From assembly GCA_031363945.1 (NCBI GenBank), contig JANLVJ010000042.1:1-26334 (forward strand): a DNA stretch of 26,334 nt. The letters run 5' to 3'. Positions 1-9,025 of the stretch are shown piece by piece. The translations under genes and the position numbers were made by a program. Position 1 is the first letter of the stretch. The number at the start of each line of letters is the position of its first letter. The stretch comes from JANLVJ01 sp031363945. GTDB taxonomy: Bacteria; Bacteroidota; Bacteroidia; Sphingobacteriales; Sphingobacteriaceae. A model generated the notes under the pieces. It searched no databases. It saw only the letters and a program-made list of their open reading frames with translations, and had not been told where the DNA came from.

Positions 1-241
1 TATTAACCATTTTTTTTGCAAATGGAATGTCAGGATCCTTGCTTAATACACGCTCCCAATACTTTACAAAGTCATCTGTCATTTTCCTGCCAAGTAAAAT
101 AGTATCCGATGAATCAATAAGAGAGTTACAAAACCTTATAAACTCTTCATCTGGTGTGAAGGTCATCCAGTCAGTATCTCCGTTTAATCGTGCGACATAA
201 CCGTCAATGGTCGTTTGTATTTGTAGTTTCAATTTTCTCAT
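1..241 (-). CDS. RibD C-terminal/dihydrofolate reductase-family protein (5' part only)
   Basis: The minus-strand ATG at 241 opens 80 codons that run off the left edge, so only the N-terminal part is visible. The protein begins RKLKLQIQTTIDGYVA and later has DTILLGRKMTDDF. The T-x-D-G-Y start and the LLGRKM segment are typical of the YyaP/YwjB/RibD-C group of small NADPH-dependent reductases (full length about 180-190 residues). The substrate of such stand-alone proteins is usually unknown. Upstream, AGGAAA lies about a dozen bases before the ATG, a plausible but weak ribosome site. No partner gene is visible because the next gene, a cytochrome c at 487, is the end of another operon. I am fairly sure of the family and cannot state the function. 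Confidence 0.75.
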   Translation of the reverse strand, partial: MRKLKLQIQTTIDGYVARLNGDTDWMTFTPDEEFIRFCNSLIDSSDTILLGRKMTDDFVKYWERVLSKDPDIPFAKKMVN

Positions 242-486
242 TACCAAAGAATTTTTCCTGATCAGGTTACCTAGCAGTTGTTGTTAATTAGTACATTAAA
301 ATAGGAATTGGAAATTAAGGATTTACAATCTTAGATAATTCATAACCTATATCAGCGTATTATAATAAACGTGAACGGTTTTAATTATTACACCCTCTTT
401 TTATTAGAGTATATGAAATGCCTGGGAGGTGCACCAATGAGTACTGGTAATGAGGGCAGTGACAACATACTTACGTACAAATTTTA

Positions 487-1104
487 TCACCCAAATTTTT
501 TCTTCAGATTAGTGATCAGCGTTTTTGCTTTGATCAAAATAAAAAGTAAGACTAATGATAAGAAAATTAAACCTCCGATCACAAACCAGATACGGTAGTC
601 ATTGGGCAAAATAGGCAAATGCTGACCAGGCAGATCAACGTAAATTAGCTGCCGTATAATTTCTGGTTTCCCTATGTATAGATCATTATCGTCGGATGCA
701 ACTGTTGGCGGTAACTGTTCGGTTGCAACTGTTGGCGGTAACTGTGTGACAACATTTACGCTTTCAGTTTTGATATAGGAAATGATATTTTTAATGTCCT
801 GGTCACTCAGATTCGGATGATCGGGCATTATAATTTGGTTAAATTGGGTGAACAGGTTAACCGCGGCAACATCTCCGCTTTTTATTAACGTTTGTGATGA
901 ATGAACGAATTTAATGATCCATGCTTCACTACGGCGGTCAGAAACATTGTGAAGGGCCGGCCCGAGTACACGGATTTGTAAGGCATGACAGGAAACACAA
1001 TTTTGCTGAAACACTGCTTTCCCTGCTGAAGGATCATTACCGCTAGCATATACTTGGCCTGACATAAACAACAAAACGAAAAGGACTAATATTCTTCTAT
1101 TCAT
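487..1104 (-). CDS. membrane-anchored c-type cytochrome of the ba3-type oxidase operon
   Basis: About 205 residues with an N-terminal signal peptide (hydrophobic residues 6-20, cleavage near YAS), one heme c site CVSCH at about residues 36-40, the GPALHNVSDRR segment common in small class I cytochromes, and MPDHPNLSD supplying the probable axial Met. After a Pro-rich linker comes a C-terminal membrane helix (about 174-193) and a basic tail. The protein should sit on the outer face of the inner membrane and pass electrons to the CuA subunit. It is the last gene of the oxidase operon, 18 bp after the Sco gene. I chose the ATG at 1104; a GTG one codon earlier (1107) is also possible. The linker contains a 27-bp tandem duplication (see findings). 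The family is certain; the donor role is inferred from context. Confidence 0.9.
   Translation of the reverse strand: MNRRILVLFVLLFMSGQVYASGNDPSAGKAVFQQNCVSCHALQIRVLGPALHNVSDRRSEAWIIKFVHSSQTLIKSGDVAAVNLFTQFNQIIMPDHPNLSDQDIKNIISYIKTESVNVVTQLPPTVATEQLPPTVASDDNDLYIGKPEIIRQLIYVDLPGQHLPILPNDYRIWFVIGGLIFLSLVLLFILIKAKTLITNLKKKFG
700..750. repeat. 27-bp tandem duplication inside the cytochrome c linker
   Basis: A 27-bp unit containing GCAACTGTTGGCGGTAACTG occurs twice in tandem, giving a nine-residue repeat (LPPTVATEQ followed by LPPTVASDD). It falls in the Pro-rich linker between the heme domain and the membrane anchor, where length changes are tolerated. The second copy is cut off after about 21 identical bases. 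Confidence 0.8.
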
Positions 1105-1122
1105 CACGGTGTTTTTTAAATC

Positions 1123-1782
1123 TTATTTATTGTCAGGATTTGATTTCAAACGCCCGATATCCTTAATCAGTTTAAGTATTTCATCCTTATCAGTGCCATC
1201 ATAATACCCGCGTATATGATTTTCACGGTCAATGAGTACGATCTTATCGCTATGTATAAAATCGTTTACACCACCATCTCCATCATCGGCAGTGATAAAC
1301 AGCCCCTTTCGAGCAAAGCGGTAAAGTTCGACCTGGTTGCCTGTACCTAACTGCCATTGATTTAAATTGATATTTTTCTTTTGAGCATACCTTTTAAGCC
1401 TGACAGGGGTGTCATGACCAGGATCTACGGTTAACGAAACTATCCGTATTTGCCCGTCATTTGGGAATGCTTGTTGAACAAGCTTTAAACCCGCCATCAT
1501 TTTAGGACAGATAGTTGGGCAAGAGGTGAAAAAATAATTAATAACCCATACTTTTTCTTTTACAAATTTATTTGTCAACTCCTTACCATCTTGATTAACA
1601 AAAATAAATTGAGGTACGCTAAAATGCTCGATACTGGCACTTTCGGTAGCTGTTCCATTATGATAAAAAGGCAAGGCCTCAACATTATTTTCATACCAGC
1701 TAAAAAGAGTAAAAGCTAGTAATGGCATTATTAAAATGAAGAGAAAGAATAATAAGATCGGCCTATTTGTAAATGGTTTCAT
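1123..1782 (-). CDS. SCO1/SenC/PrrC-family copper chaperone
   Basis: 219 residues: an N-terminal membrane anchor (about 9-28) and a thioredoxin-fold domain facing the periplasm. The copper site is visible as SCPTICP (Cys88 and Cys92) with the distal His177 in FIHSDK; TVDPGHDTP is the conserved segment between them. Sco proteins deliver copper to, or reduce, the CuA centre of oxidase subunit II. The position directly after subunit I and before the cytochrome c fits that role here. Length and all three metal ligands agree with the family, so I expect a working protein. It ends in TAA, 15 bp before the cytochrome c start. Confidence 0.93.
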   Translation of the reverse strand: MKPFTNRPILLFFLFILIMPLLAFTLFSWYENNVEALPFYHNGTATESASIEHFSVPQFIFVNQDGKELTNKFVKEKVWVINYFFTSCPTICPKMMAGLKLVQQAFPNDGQIRIVSLTVDPGHDTPVRLKRYAQKKNINLNQWQLGTGNQVELYRFARKGLFITADDGDGGVNDFIHSDKIVLIDRENHIRGYYDGTDKDEILKLIKDIGRLKSNPDNK

Positions 1783-1820
1783 TGGCTACAGATCATGGTA
1801 CATAAATTACTATTACGTTT

Positions 1821-3494
1821 TTATTTCTGCAGGTTCTGCGGGTTGTCAGGCTGGTATTTATTAGGTACCGACTTCGAATATTTATAGATATTAATCAGAG
1901 CTGGTACGTAGGTAGTCATAACCAATACAATACTTAATATTAACCACGGCTTCATGGTAAGTAAAATCGGTATATCTTTTTCTTCGTATAATTCTTCAGA
2001 TTCAGGCAATATTATTTGAGGTTCATTAGTACGTTTACTCAAAGCAGTAGCAAAAAATACAGTAAAGTAAATAATCGCAGCAATACCCATAATAATACCT
2101 CCAACTAAAGTAGTACTGGTGGTAGGAACAAAATGGGGATTAAATAGCGGACTTTCAGGATTAGTATAAGATAAACCCAGGTTTGTTCTTCTGGGCTCTC
2201 CCATTAAGCCCCCCGACATTAAACCGTGTGATAGTAATGCAACACCTACTAACCACACATAAGGAACCATCACAGCGAAAGTCTTAAACTTAAGTTCCTT
2301 ACCCGAAACCGAGCTATACATATAAAGACTCATTCCCAAAATCACCAGAATAACCGGGCCTGCAACGGTCATATGAAAATGACCAGGCAACCAATCTGTG
2401 TTATGAACCAGTTGATTTAAAGTATATGAGGCATTAACAATTCCCGTCAAACCTCCAAAAATGAACAGGATCAAACCACAGATAAAATAACCAAACAGGT
2501 ATTTATCAACCTCGAAATAAGGTAATTTCCACATCCAGCTAAAAACACCTTTAGCTCCTCTTTTCTTTGCGGCATATTCTAAAGAGGCCCCAACGGTAAA
2601 GGCCGTCATAAAGCTTGGTATTGCCACCGCATAAGTTAAAAGGCTAGCCCATAATTTGGTGCCTGGTGTAAAAACAGGCTCGCTAAATTGATGATGCACA
2701 CCTACTGGCATTGATAATATAAGAAACAGTAAAAAAGCAAGGCGGGCGGCATTCCCAGAATATAATTTACCTCCTACCACATTTGGCAGTATGGTATAAT
2801 AAGCCACATAAGCTGGTAATAACCAAAAATAAACCAGTGGATGACCAAACATCCAGAATAGCATTCGGGTAAGTGGCACGTTAATACTATCTGTCCAACC
2901 CAGTGACCATGGAGTTAATATAATCAGCGTTTCATACGCGACGGGTAATGTACAGATCAGCCAGATTGAAAAATTAACAAACGTGCCTAAAATAGCCAGA
3001 GGCATTTTCTTGTCTGGATTTTCTCCTTTCCAATCATACCATATTTTAATCCACCCAAAAAAGGCTATCCAACTACCTATAATTAATAAAGCAGTACCAA
3101 TATAAAAAAACGGAGAGTCTTTAAGTGGTGCATAAAAAGTATATAACGCCTGTGCTTTCCCAGTTACCATGGCTACAGTATCCATCAAGGTACCTATAAC
3201 CATCAGAACCATGGAAATTTGGTAAGTAAGTTTGGGTGGTTCTCTTTTTAAATACCAGGCTACCGTAACGTGCCCAAAAACAACTGCAAAAAAGGTGGTC
3301 AAAACTATGGCATTTATGACACCATGCATGGTTAGCCCCTGGTAATAGTTGATACCAGCAACAGAGGCTTTATGAATAACACCTGCCCGGTAAATAGTTT
3401 GCATGACACCATTATAACAGCCTAGTATAAAAAGCGTCATAGGCATGAGCAAACCGGTTAGTATAACTGTTTTATAGGTTTTACTGATAGTCAT
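1821..3494 (-). CDS. cytochrome c oxidase subunit I, B-family (ba3-type)
   Basis: 557 residues with about 13 hydrophobic segments. The metal ligands are all present: His57 in LTMHGVINAI (low-spin heme), His218 in FGHPLVYFWLLPAY with Tyr222 four residues later (CuB His-Tyr cross-link), His267/His268 in GVHHQF (CuB), and His372/His374 in PGHFHMT (high-spin and low-spin heme). The HPLVYFWLLPAY form and the neighbouring single-helix subunit place it in the B (ba3) family of proton-pumping heme-copper oxidases, which are often high oxygen affinity enzymes. Its ATG shares one base with the subunit II stop (TAATG), so the two are probably translationally coupled. No subunit III gene is present, as is usual in this family. 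The family call is very secure. Confidence 0.95.
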   Translation of the reverse strand: MTISKTYKTVILTGLLMPMTLFILGCYNGVMQTIYRAGVIHKASVAGINYYQGLTMHGVINAIVLTTFFAVVFGHVTVAWYLKREPPKLTYQISMVLMVIGTLMDTVAMVTGKAQALYTFYAPLKDSPFFYIGTALLIIGSWIAFFGWIKIWYDWKGENPDKKMPLAILGTFVNFSIWLICTLPVAYETLIILTPWSLGWTDSINVPLTRMLFWMFGHPLVYFWLLPAYVAYYTILPNVVGGKLYSGNAARLAFLLFLILSMPVGVHHQFSEPVFTPGTKLWASLLTYAVAIPSFMTAFTVGASLEYAAKKRGAKGVFSWMWKLPYFEVDKYLFGYFICGLILFIFGGLTGIVNASYTLNQLVHNTDWLPGHFHMTVAGPVILVILGMSLYMYSSVSGKELKFKTFAVMVPYVWLVGVALLSHGLMSGGLMGEPRRTNLGLSYTNPESPLFNPHFVPTTSTTLVGGIIMGIAAIIYFTVFFATALSKRTNEPQIILPESEELYEEKDIPILLTMKPWLILSIVLVMTTYVPALINIYKYSKSVPNKYQPDNPQNLQK

Positions 3495-3946
3495 TAATAA
3501 TATTTTTTAGGTGTTATAGTAATTTTACTCATCATATATTGATGACCGGCGCCGCAGTATTCATGGCAAAGTATATTGTAAACGCCAGGGTTTTGAAATG
3601 TGACGGTAACTTTGCTTACTCCACCAGGAACAGCCATTAAATTAACTCCCTTTTTGACAATATTAAAGCCATGTACGACATCAATTGAAGTTAGATAAAG
3701 ATCGACTGTACTACCTTCTGGAAAGGTTAAGTCTTCAGGCAAAAAGCCCCACATTTTTGCTACACCATATACCTCGTATGTTAAATTATCCAGTTTTTTT
3801 ATGTGTGGTATTTTATATGTACCAGAGTAAGGCACACACGAAGGCATATCTATATTGCGGCTGAAATCGTTGTAAAGAATAGCGAAGAAAAAAACTGATA
3901 ATAAAAGGCCCGCGAGCACAATTACCCTGATCTCGTATTTATTCAT
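3494..3946 (-). CDS. cytochrome c oxidase subunit II, CuA-containing (ba3-type)
   Basis: 150 residues: one N-terminal membrane helix (about 8-25) and a cupredoxin domain outside the membrane. All CuA ligands are visible: His92 (VVHGF), then Cys127, Glu129, Cys131, His135 and Met138 in CHEYCGAGHQYM. The short form with a single helix is typical of ba3-type oxidases (the Thermus subunit II is about 168 residues). It accepts electrons from cytochrome c, probably the product of the last gene of the operon. It lies 8 bp after the small subunit gene and overlaps the start of subunit I by one base. Confidence 0.95.
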   Translation of the reverse strand: MNKYEIRVIVLAGLLLSVFFFAILYNDFSRNIDMPSCVPYSGTYKIPHIKKLDNLTYEVYGVAKMWGFLPEDLTFPEGSTVDLYLTSIDVVHGFNIVKKGVNLMAVPGGVSKVTVTFQNPGVYNILCHEYCGAGHQYMMSKITITPKKYY

Positions 3947-3954
3947 AACTGAAA

Positions 3955-4149
3955 TTAATAATGCCTGTCTAATTGGAGATTATAAAGGCTCAACCATATA
4001 AATGCAGTAAGGGCCAATAAAAGCGTAATAAAAACAATTGTACCAACAGGCACGAAATGTTCTTCTTCTTTTTTGAGTGGTTCGTCTACCATATAGTTTA
4101 TGAAAAAGTCAACAAGAGTAAGCCTAAATAACAGGGCTTGTTGATTCAT
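3955..4149 (-). CDS. oxidase small subunit (IIa-like, single membrane helix)
   Basis: The open frame codes for 64 residues. The C-terminal 45 residues contain one membrane helix with the pattern P-x-G-T-I-V-x-x-x-L-L-L-A-x-x-x-x-I-W-L-x-x-Y and end in DRHY. This resembles the 34-residue subunit IIa of Thermus ba3 oxidase, which packs beside subunits I and II. Its place just before subunit II is as expected. The true start may be the internal ATG at 4092 (MVDEPLKKEEEH), which gives a 45-residue protein closer to the family length. The longer start lies immediately after a possible promoter element. Confidence in the role comes mainly from context and the helix pattern. Confidence 0.7.
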   Translation of the reverse strand: MNQQALLFRLTLVDFFINYMVDEPLKKEEEHFVPVGTIVFITLLLALTAFIWLSLYNLQLDRHY

Positions 4150-4151
4150 AA

Positions 4152-4159
4152 CAAAGTTA
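4152..4159 (-). promoter_or_regulatory. possible Bacteroidota -7 element before the oxidase operon
   Basis: Minus-strand TAACTTTG fits the Bacteroidota consensus TAnnTTTG. Transcription would start only a few bases before the ATG at 4149, which would favour the internal start at 4092 for the small subunit. I see no good TTTG element at the -33 position, so this is tentative. Confidence 0.3.
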
Positions 4160-4507
4160 TTTAGATCTAAAAATTAAAATATGATATAGATCACTATTTA
4201 AGATGATGTAGTTCAAAAATCAGCTTAATTAGTGGCAGAAAGGATGTAAAACATGATAATTAGGGCAGTAATTCAGATATGGGAGTAGAATTTTCAGATA
4301 GAATAATTTTATAATCAAACGGAGATTCTAAAATCACTGAACATAAATCATATTATACTTTTTTTGCAATATGAAAAAAGAGTATTATGTATTCAATCAA
4401 AAAACTGCACTTAAAGTACTTCCAAGCTCAATAATATAAAACTTGACACCTATTTTTGAGTATAGTATCAGGTACACAAATCGCATTAGAAACTATTTTA
4501 TTGAAGA
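4160..4507. other. intergenic region upstream of the oxidase operon
   Basis: About 350 bp, very A+T-rich. It separates the end of the MtfA-like gene from the oxidase operon and must hold the oxidase promoter. I see no gene, no clear hairpin terminator and no convincing operator palindrome. Confidence 0.5.
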
Positions 4508-5293
4508 CTAATTGTTAACTGCTGCTGAAGGGTCTTGTCCAAATAACTGAGTAAGCCGATGATATAGATCTGGATGCTTATGCTTTAATTCTTCAGGCTT
4601 TTCGAAAAAGTATTCACCTGCTACCGCTAGAAATTCTGCTTCATTTGTTAATGCATACAAATTTATATCTGATTTCCCGATTTCAATGCGATGCATTTCC
4701 TGGTGCATCATTTTAAACCATGGTATCGTGTATTCATGTCTGATCAATATTTCAAGAGCACCATCTGTGATGCCATCGGCTTTATCAAGCAGGTGAACAA
4801 ACTCATGGATCGCTACGTTTTCACGACCGTGCAGTTTTGAAAAGCCTTTTACGAGCGCAGCCCGTGAGAGAAGCATTTGTCCGTTCATATAACCACTTCC
4901 GACCATACCAAGAATATTGCGGTCTTTTCCTTCAAACTGAAACTCATGATCAAAGGTGTCAGGATAGAGGATGATATTGGTAAGGTTTTTATACTGCCAG
5001 TCAGGAAAGCCAAAAACAGGGATAACGGCGCTTGATGCTATCATCACTCGATCAGTATCAGTAATGTCTGTACCTACTCCTTCAATTTTTACATTTTGAA
5101 GGAAATCGGCAATTAGGTTTTCAAACCTGATTTTACTTACCTCGCTCAATTTTTGATAATATGCTATGTGGTCATTTAATAAAGTACTGTAGTCTATAGT
5201 TTGATCTTTAGGTGTTTTTACAGACTTTTTCGTCTTAAATATTAAATAGGTGACAAATACAACTAATAAAGCAACAATTATAAATGGCAGCAT
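4508..5293 (-). CDS. mtfA: MtfA-like zinc metallopeptidase (M90 family)
   Basis: 261 residues. An N-terminal membrane helix (about 2-20) precedes the catalytic domain. The zinc motif is HEFVH (His163, Glu164, His167) followed by LLDKADG, and the third ligand is a Glu in LTNEAEFLAVAGEYFF (about 218-220), as in MtfA. In E. coli, MtfA interacts with the repressor Mlc and is a peptidase; Bacteroidota homologues often carry the extra N-terminal helix seen here. Length and motifs are complete, so it should be active. It stands alone on the minus strand and ends in TAG. No Mlc or PTS gene is in the window, so the regulatory role known from E. coli should not be assumed. Confidence 0.88.
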   Translation of the reverse strand: MLPFIIVALLVVFVTYLIFKTKKSVKTPKDQTIDYSTLLNDHIAYYQKLSEVSKIRFENLIADFLQNVKIEGVGTDITDTDRVMIASSAVIPVFGFPDWQYKNLTNIILYPDTFDHEFQFEGKDRNILGMVGSGYMNGQMLLSRAALVKGFSKLHGRENVAIHEFVHLLDKADGITDGALEILIRHEYTIPWFKMMHQEMHRIEIGKSDINLYALTNEAEFLAVAGEYFFEKPEELKHKHPDLYHRLTQLFGQDPSAAVNN

Positions 5294-5372
5294 GAATAAT
5301 TATTTTTTACTAGCGATATAACACTTACAGTGCCAGAAAGCAGCTAGTTTTTTTCGCAATATTTTTCCATAT

Positions 5373-6309
5373 TCAAGGCAATACTTTGTCAATAATTATT
5401 TGTTGGAATAAATCTGGTTCAGTAAGAATCACATCATGTGCAGAATTCTTAAACCAATAAAAATGTTTGTTTTTATCCTTAATCTGCTGTTAAAAGCTAT
5501 ATGTCAGGTCGTGATTGGTTATAAAGTCATTTCGGCCAGCAAAGAAATAGATCGGGCATTGAAGTGACCGAACAATTTTTGTAAAGTCGATTTTGGCTGC
5601 CTGAATGAACAACAGGAACATTGAATTAGAAAGTTCATTCAATGATTTTCTTAAAGCTGTATCAGAAACTTTGGAGTTGTCGAAATAAAGCATCCATTTT
5701 ATTTTATAAAACAAGTGATCTCTGTTTTCAATTGGGATTTTGATGAATGATAATTCTGTAAGAGCTGTTTGATTTTTCTTTCCTTTTGCCTGTGTTTTTA
5801 ATCTTTGCAATAGAATCTGTTCACTTTTTTTTGATCTACTAACTGACTTATAGCAACATAAGCATACAAAAGCGATGGGTTTTGCTGCGCTATTTTTATT
5901 CCTAAGACAGTACCCCATGAAAAACCTACTAAATATAGCTTGGGGCAATTAAACCGTTTCAGCAAGTATTTAATTATCTCATGCGTATCCTTCACATCTA
6001 GGTCAACCGTCAGTGGCAAAGGAGATGCATTTAATTGAAGTATTTCCCTGATTCCCGCTGGTCCCAAATAACAACCACGAATTTATCCTGTAATTTTTTG
6101 GTAAAAAAATCTTTATCGTTCATGTTAGAATTACCTGGACCACCACTCAAAAAAAGCAGCAACGGTTTTGAGGTATCTTTCCCAGAGATGTTAATCCATT
6201 GCTTGATTCCACCAATATTAATACCCATCGAGGTATCAATAGCCGTTTTGGCAGATACAATTCCTGAATAAAATACAAGCAGTAATAAAAAAAAATTTAT
6301 AAGACGCAT
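5373..6309 (-). pseudogene. decayed alpha/beta hydrolase (proline iminopeptidase-like)
   Basis: Three minus-strand pieces join into one secreted alpha/beta hydrolase. Piece 1 (from the ATG at 6309) has a signal peptide, then LLLFLSGGPGNSN (oxyanion GGPG) and IWDQRESGK. A one-base loss at about 6038-6046 shifts it into piece 2 (LQLNASPLPLTVDLDVKDTH and the nucleophile motif GFSWGTVLG). An eight-T run at 5825-5832, where nine would restore the frame, shifts it into piece 3 (SEQILLQRLKTQ, then the acid in GRNDF). In piece 3 an in-frame TAA at 5490 comes before the last 38 codons, which still hold the catalytic His in NSAHDVILTEPDLF. Two frameshifts plus a nonsense codon make sequencing error alone unlikely. 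The natural substrate is unknown. Confidence 0.85.
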
Positions 6310-6530
6310 TTACTAGGTTTTGTAGTTTTTGTTCGGGACGAATTGCATTCTGCTTGGCGCTATCTTAGTATTTCAAATTGTATACATTTTGCAAATAAAT
6401 CAGGCTGCGGTTTTTGATGATATAAACATATAACGGATTTGATTTCTAACTACAAATAAAGCTAGTGAGCCCACAATAGCAGGAACAGATTATCTGCCCT
6501 ACTTTTGTTAAGTCATCACATATTTTTTTT

Positions 6531-8660
6531 CTATTTCTTCGGTTCAATGCCCATATTATAAAACATGAAAGAAAAAATATCCGTCATACTTTCAATATTT
6601 TTTGTGAGTGATGAACCAGATGCGCCATGTCCCTGATTGGTCGTAATTCTAATTAGCACGGGGTTAGTACCGGTTTGCTTTTCTTGTAATGTCGCCGCAA
6701 ATTTGAATGAGTGCATAGGCACCACCCTGTCATCATGGTCTGCTGTAATAACCAAAGTCGCTGGATAACTTACATTACTTTTTATATTGTGCAATGGAGA
6801 ATAATTGTACAACGTTTGAAATTGTTTTACACTATCGCTGCTCCCATATTCAGATGTCCAGTATACACCGCTTGTGAATTTTTGAAAACGCAGCATGTCC
6901 ATTACACCTACTTCAGGAAAAGCAACCTTGCAGATATCCGGGCGCTGTGTAATGACAGCACCAACTAGCAAACCGCCATTAGAACCACCCATAATAGCCA
7001 GTTTATTTCTAGAAGTATATTTGTTTGCTACCAGATAATCGGCAGCAGCCATAAAGTCGTCAAATACATTTTGTTTTTTTTCAAGCATTCCACCTTTATG
7101 CCATGCTTCACCAAATTCACCACCACCTCTTATATTTGATACGACCAGCACTCCGTCATTGTCTAGTAGTTCATACATATAAGACCAGAAAAAAGGTGTT
7201 GAGCTGATATCGAAACCCCCATATGCATATAATAATGCAGGATGGTTACCATTGTTAATTAACCCCTTTTTACTAACTATAAACATAGGCACCTTTGTAC
7301 CGTCTTTACTCGGATAAAAGACTTGTTTAGTTTCGTAATTATTCAAATCTCTGGAAAAAAAAGATTGTTTAAATATTTCAGATTTTCCAGAGGCAAGATT
7401 GTAAGTATAAAGGCAGGGAGGAGCAGTAAACGAAGTATAATCATACAACACAAACTCATCAGATTTAAACCCTCCAAAGCCAGCAGTTGAGCCTAAACCA
7501 GGTAATTTAGGTTCAAACTCAAGATGCCCACTGGTGTTATATTGATACACTTTTGAGGTTGCATTAATTAAATAGCCAGTGACGATTTTCTTATCGATCA
7601 TTGAAGCATAGTCGAGTTTCTGCTCTTTTTCCGGCACAACTACCTGCCAGTTTTCTTTAGATGTATTATTGAAGTTTGTTTTTATAATTTTGAAATTCCC
7701 TGCTCCATCATTTGTATTCACAAAAAGTGTATCTCCAATATTCCCCAGGATGGTATACTGATAATCATATCCTTTAAAAAGTGTTTTAAAGGTTGAAGTC
7801 TCTTCATCCAATTTTTTTCCTGTAACCTCCCAACCAAGGGATCCTGGAACTCTGAGAATAAAGAGCATTTTTTCATCTTCGCTGGTACTGACGTACAAAC
7901 CCATATTTGGATTAGCTGTATCGGCATAAACAAATTTATCCTGAGACTGACTATCACCCCATTTATGAAAATAAACGGTAGCATTTTTTGCGACCGCAGT
8001 TAGTTCCTTACCTTTTTCTGGTGTTGGATAACCAGTATAATAAAACCCATTTTTAGCCCAACCAATGCCACCATCGCGACGCCAGATAATTTTGTCATTT
8101 AGCTTTACATTGGTAGCTATATCTATAAAATAACTTGTACTCCAATCACTTCCATTTTCATTAATATGATATGCCATATACTTTTTATCGTATGATGGCC
8201 CGTCCAAAACAACAGATACACTGCCATCAGAAGATAAAGTATTGGGATCAATAAAAACTTTAGGTTGACCTTTTAATCCATTTTGATAATAGTAAACTGA
8301 TTGATTTTGAAGCCCATTATTTTTCGAAAAGAAAATATATTCCCCTGCTTTGAACCCTGAATAATATCTTGGATAATTAACCAATTTTTCGATTTGTTTT
8401 TTTATCAAGGGCCTGAATGGAATTTTAGATAAATAGTTTTCTGTAAAGCTTTGCTGGGTATTTACCCACTGCTTAGTCTCAGATGACAGATCATTTTCAA
8501 GCCATCTGTAAGGATCACTGACTTTTGTACCAAAATAATCATCGACCTGGTTTATTTTTTTGCTAACCGGATAACTTAATTGTCCAAATACATTCGGTAT
8601 TGAGTTACAAAGCAGGTACAAGGTGATAATCGCACAAATATTTTTCTTATACATAGCCAT
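6531..8660 (-). CDS. secreted prolyl oligopeptidase (S9A family)
   Basis: 709 residues with a signal peptide (about 5-26). The N-terminal segment DPYRWLENDLSSETKQWV is diagnostic of prolyl endopeptidases. The middle (about 80-410) is the seven-bladed propeller, and the C-terminal part is the hydrolase domain. The catalytic triad is Ser560 in GGSNGGLLV, an Asp at about 643-644 in ADHDDRVVP, and His678 in NQGHGASGS. It cleaves short peptides after proline, here probably in the periplasm. Length matches the family (about 690-720) and the frame is intact, in contrast to the decayed hydrolase just downstream. It stands alone and ends in TAG. The start at 8660 has a second ATG two codons later; the ribosome site does not decide between them. 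Confidence 0.95.
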   Translation of the reverse strand: MAMYKKNICAIITLYLLCNSIPNVFGQLSYPVSKKINQVDDYFGTKVSDPYRWLENDLSSETKQWVNTQQSFTENYLSKIPFRPLIKKQIEKLVNYPRYYSGFKAGEYIFFSKNNGLQNQSVYYYQNGLKGQPKVFIDPNTLSSDGSVSVVLDGPSYDKKYMAYHINENGSDWSTSYFIDIATNVKLNDKIIWRRDGGIGWAKNGFYYTGYPTPEKGKELTAVAKNATVYFHKWGDSQSQDKFVYADTANPNMGLYVSTSEDEKMLFILRVPGSLGWEVTGKKLDEETSTFKTLFKGYDYQYTILGNIGDTLFVNTNDGAGNFKIIKTNFNNTSKENWQVVVPEKEQKLDYASMIDKKIVTGYLINATSKVYQYNTSGHLEFEPKLPGLGSTAGFGGFKSDEFVLYDYTSFTAPPCLYTYNLASGKSEIFKQSFFSRDLNNYETKQVFYPSKDGTKVPMFIVSKKGLINNGNHPALLYAYGGFDISSTPFFWSYMYELLDNDGVLVVSNIRGGGEFGEAWHKGGMLEKKQNVFDDFMAAADYLVANKYTSRNKLAIMGGSNGGLLVGAVITQRPDICKVAFPEVGVMDMLRFQKFTSGVYWTSEYGSSDSVKQFQTLYNYSPLHNIKSNVSYPATLVITADHDDRVVPMHSFKFAATLQEKQTGTNPVLIRITTNQGHGASGSSLTKNIESMTDIFSFMFYNMGIEPKK

Positions 8661-8723
8661 ATCTTAAATTCAAAATTAATTCTCTGACGAGTTTAATGAA
8701 TTATAATTAAGAATGGTGGTTTG

Positions 8724-8915
8724 TCAAAAGAATGGGACATAACTGCTGGGTCTGATAGTAGATAGTCAAAATAATAACGCACTACTTCGGAGCTAGATAG
8801 TAGATTCTCAAAAAAATGGTATACAACTGCAGATCCGGATAGTAAAATATCAAAAGAATAGCACACGACTTCGGAACTAGATAGTAGATTCTCAAAATAA
8901 GCGGACACAATTACT
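8724..8915. repeat. 42-bp tandem repeat, about 4.5 copies
   Basis: Units start at 8724, 8766, 8808, 8850 and 8892 (the last partial), each opening with TCAAAA and ending near a GATAGTA block. Units 2 and 4 are more alike (TTCGGAGCTAGATAGTAGATTC and close) than neighbouring units, giving an 84-bp higher-order period. Because 42 is a multiple of three, the minus strand stays open over 8693-8908 and would read a 14-residue repeat of the type FENLLSSSEVVxYS. I see no signal peptide or known domain and do not call a gene. The remaining 8661-8723 and 8916-9025 hold nothing else I recognise. Confidence 0.85.
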
Positions 8916-9025
8916 TGGCCTTGGAGCTAAAGAGGCCATATTTAAACCTGAGAATTTAACCAGGTGCGAAAGTTGATGACGAGAATCAAATACTACATGA
9001 TTGTACTATTGAAATAGCATGACTA

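Noticed and set aside
371..598. 75-codon plus-strand ORF
   Set aside because: GTG start, overlaps the well-supported cytochrome c gene on the other strand, and shows no domain or signal feature.
5490..6309. Three separate hypothetical genes
   Set aside because: The three frames join into one alpha/beta hydrolase with ordered motifs (GGPG, GFSWG, Asp, His), so they are parts of one broken gene.
8724..8915. CRISPR array
   Set aside because: Units are contiguous without spacers, diverge from each other, and no cas gene is near.
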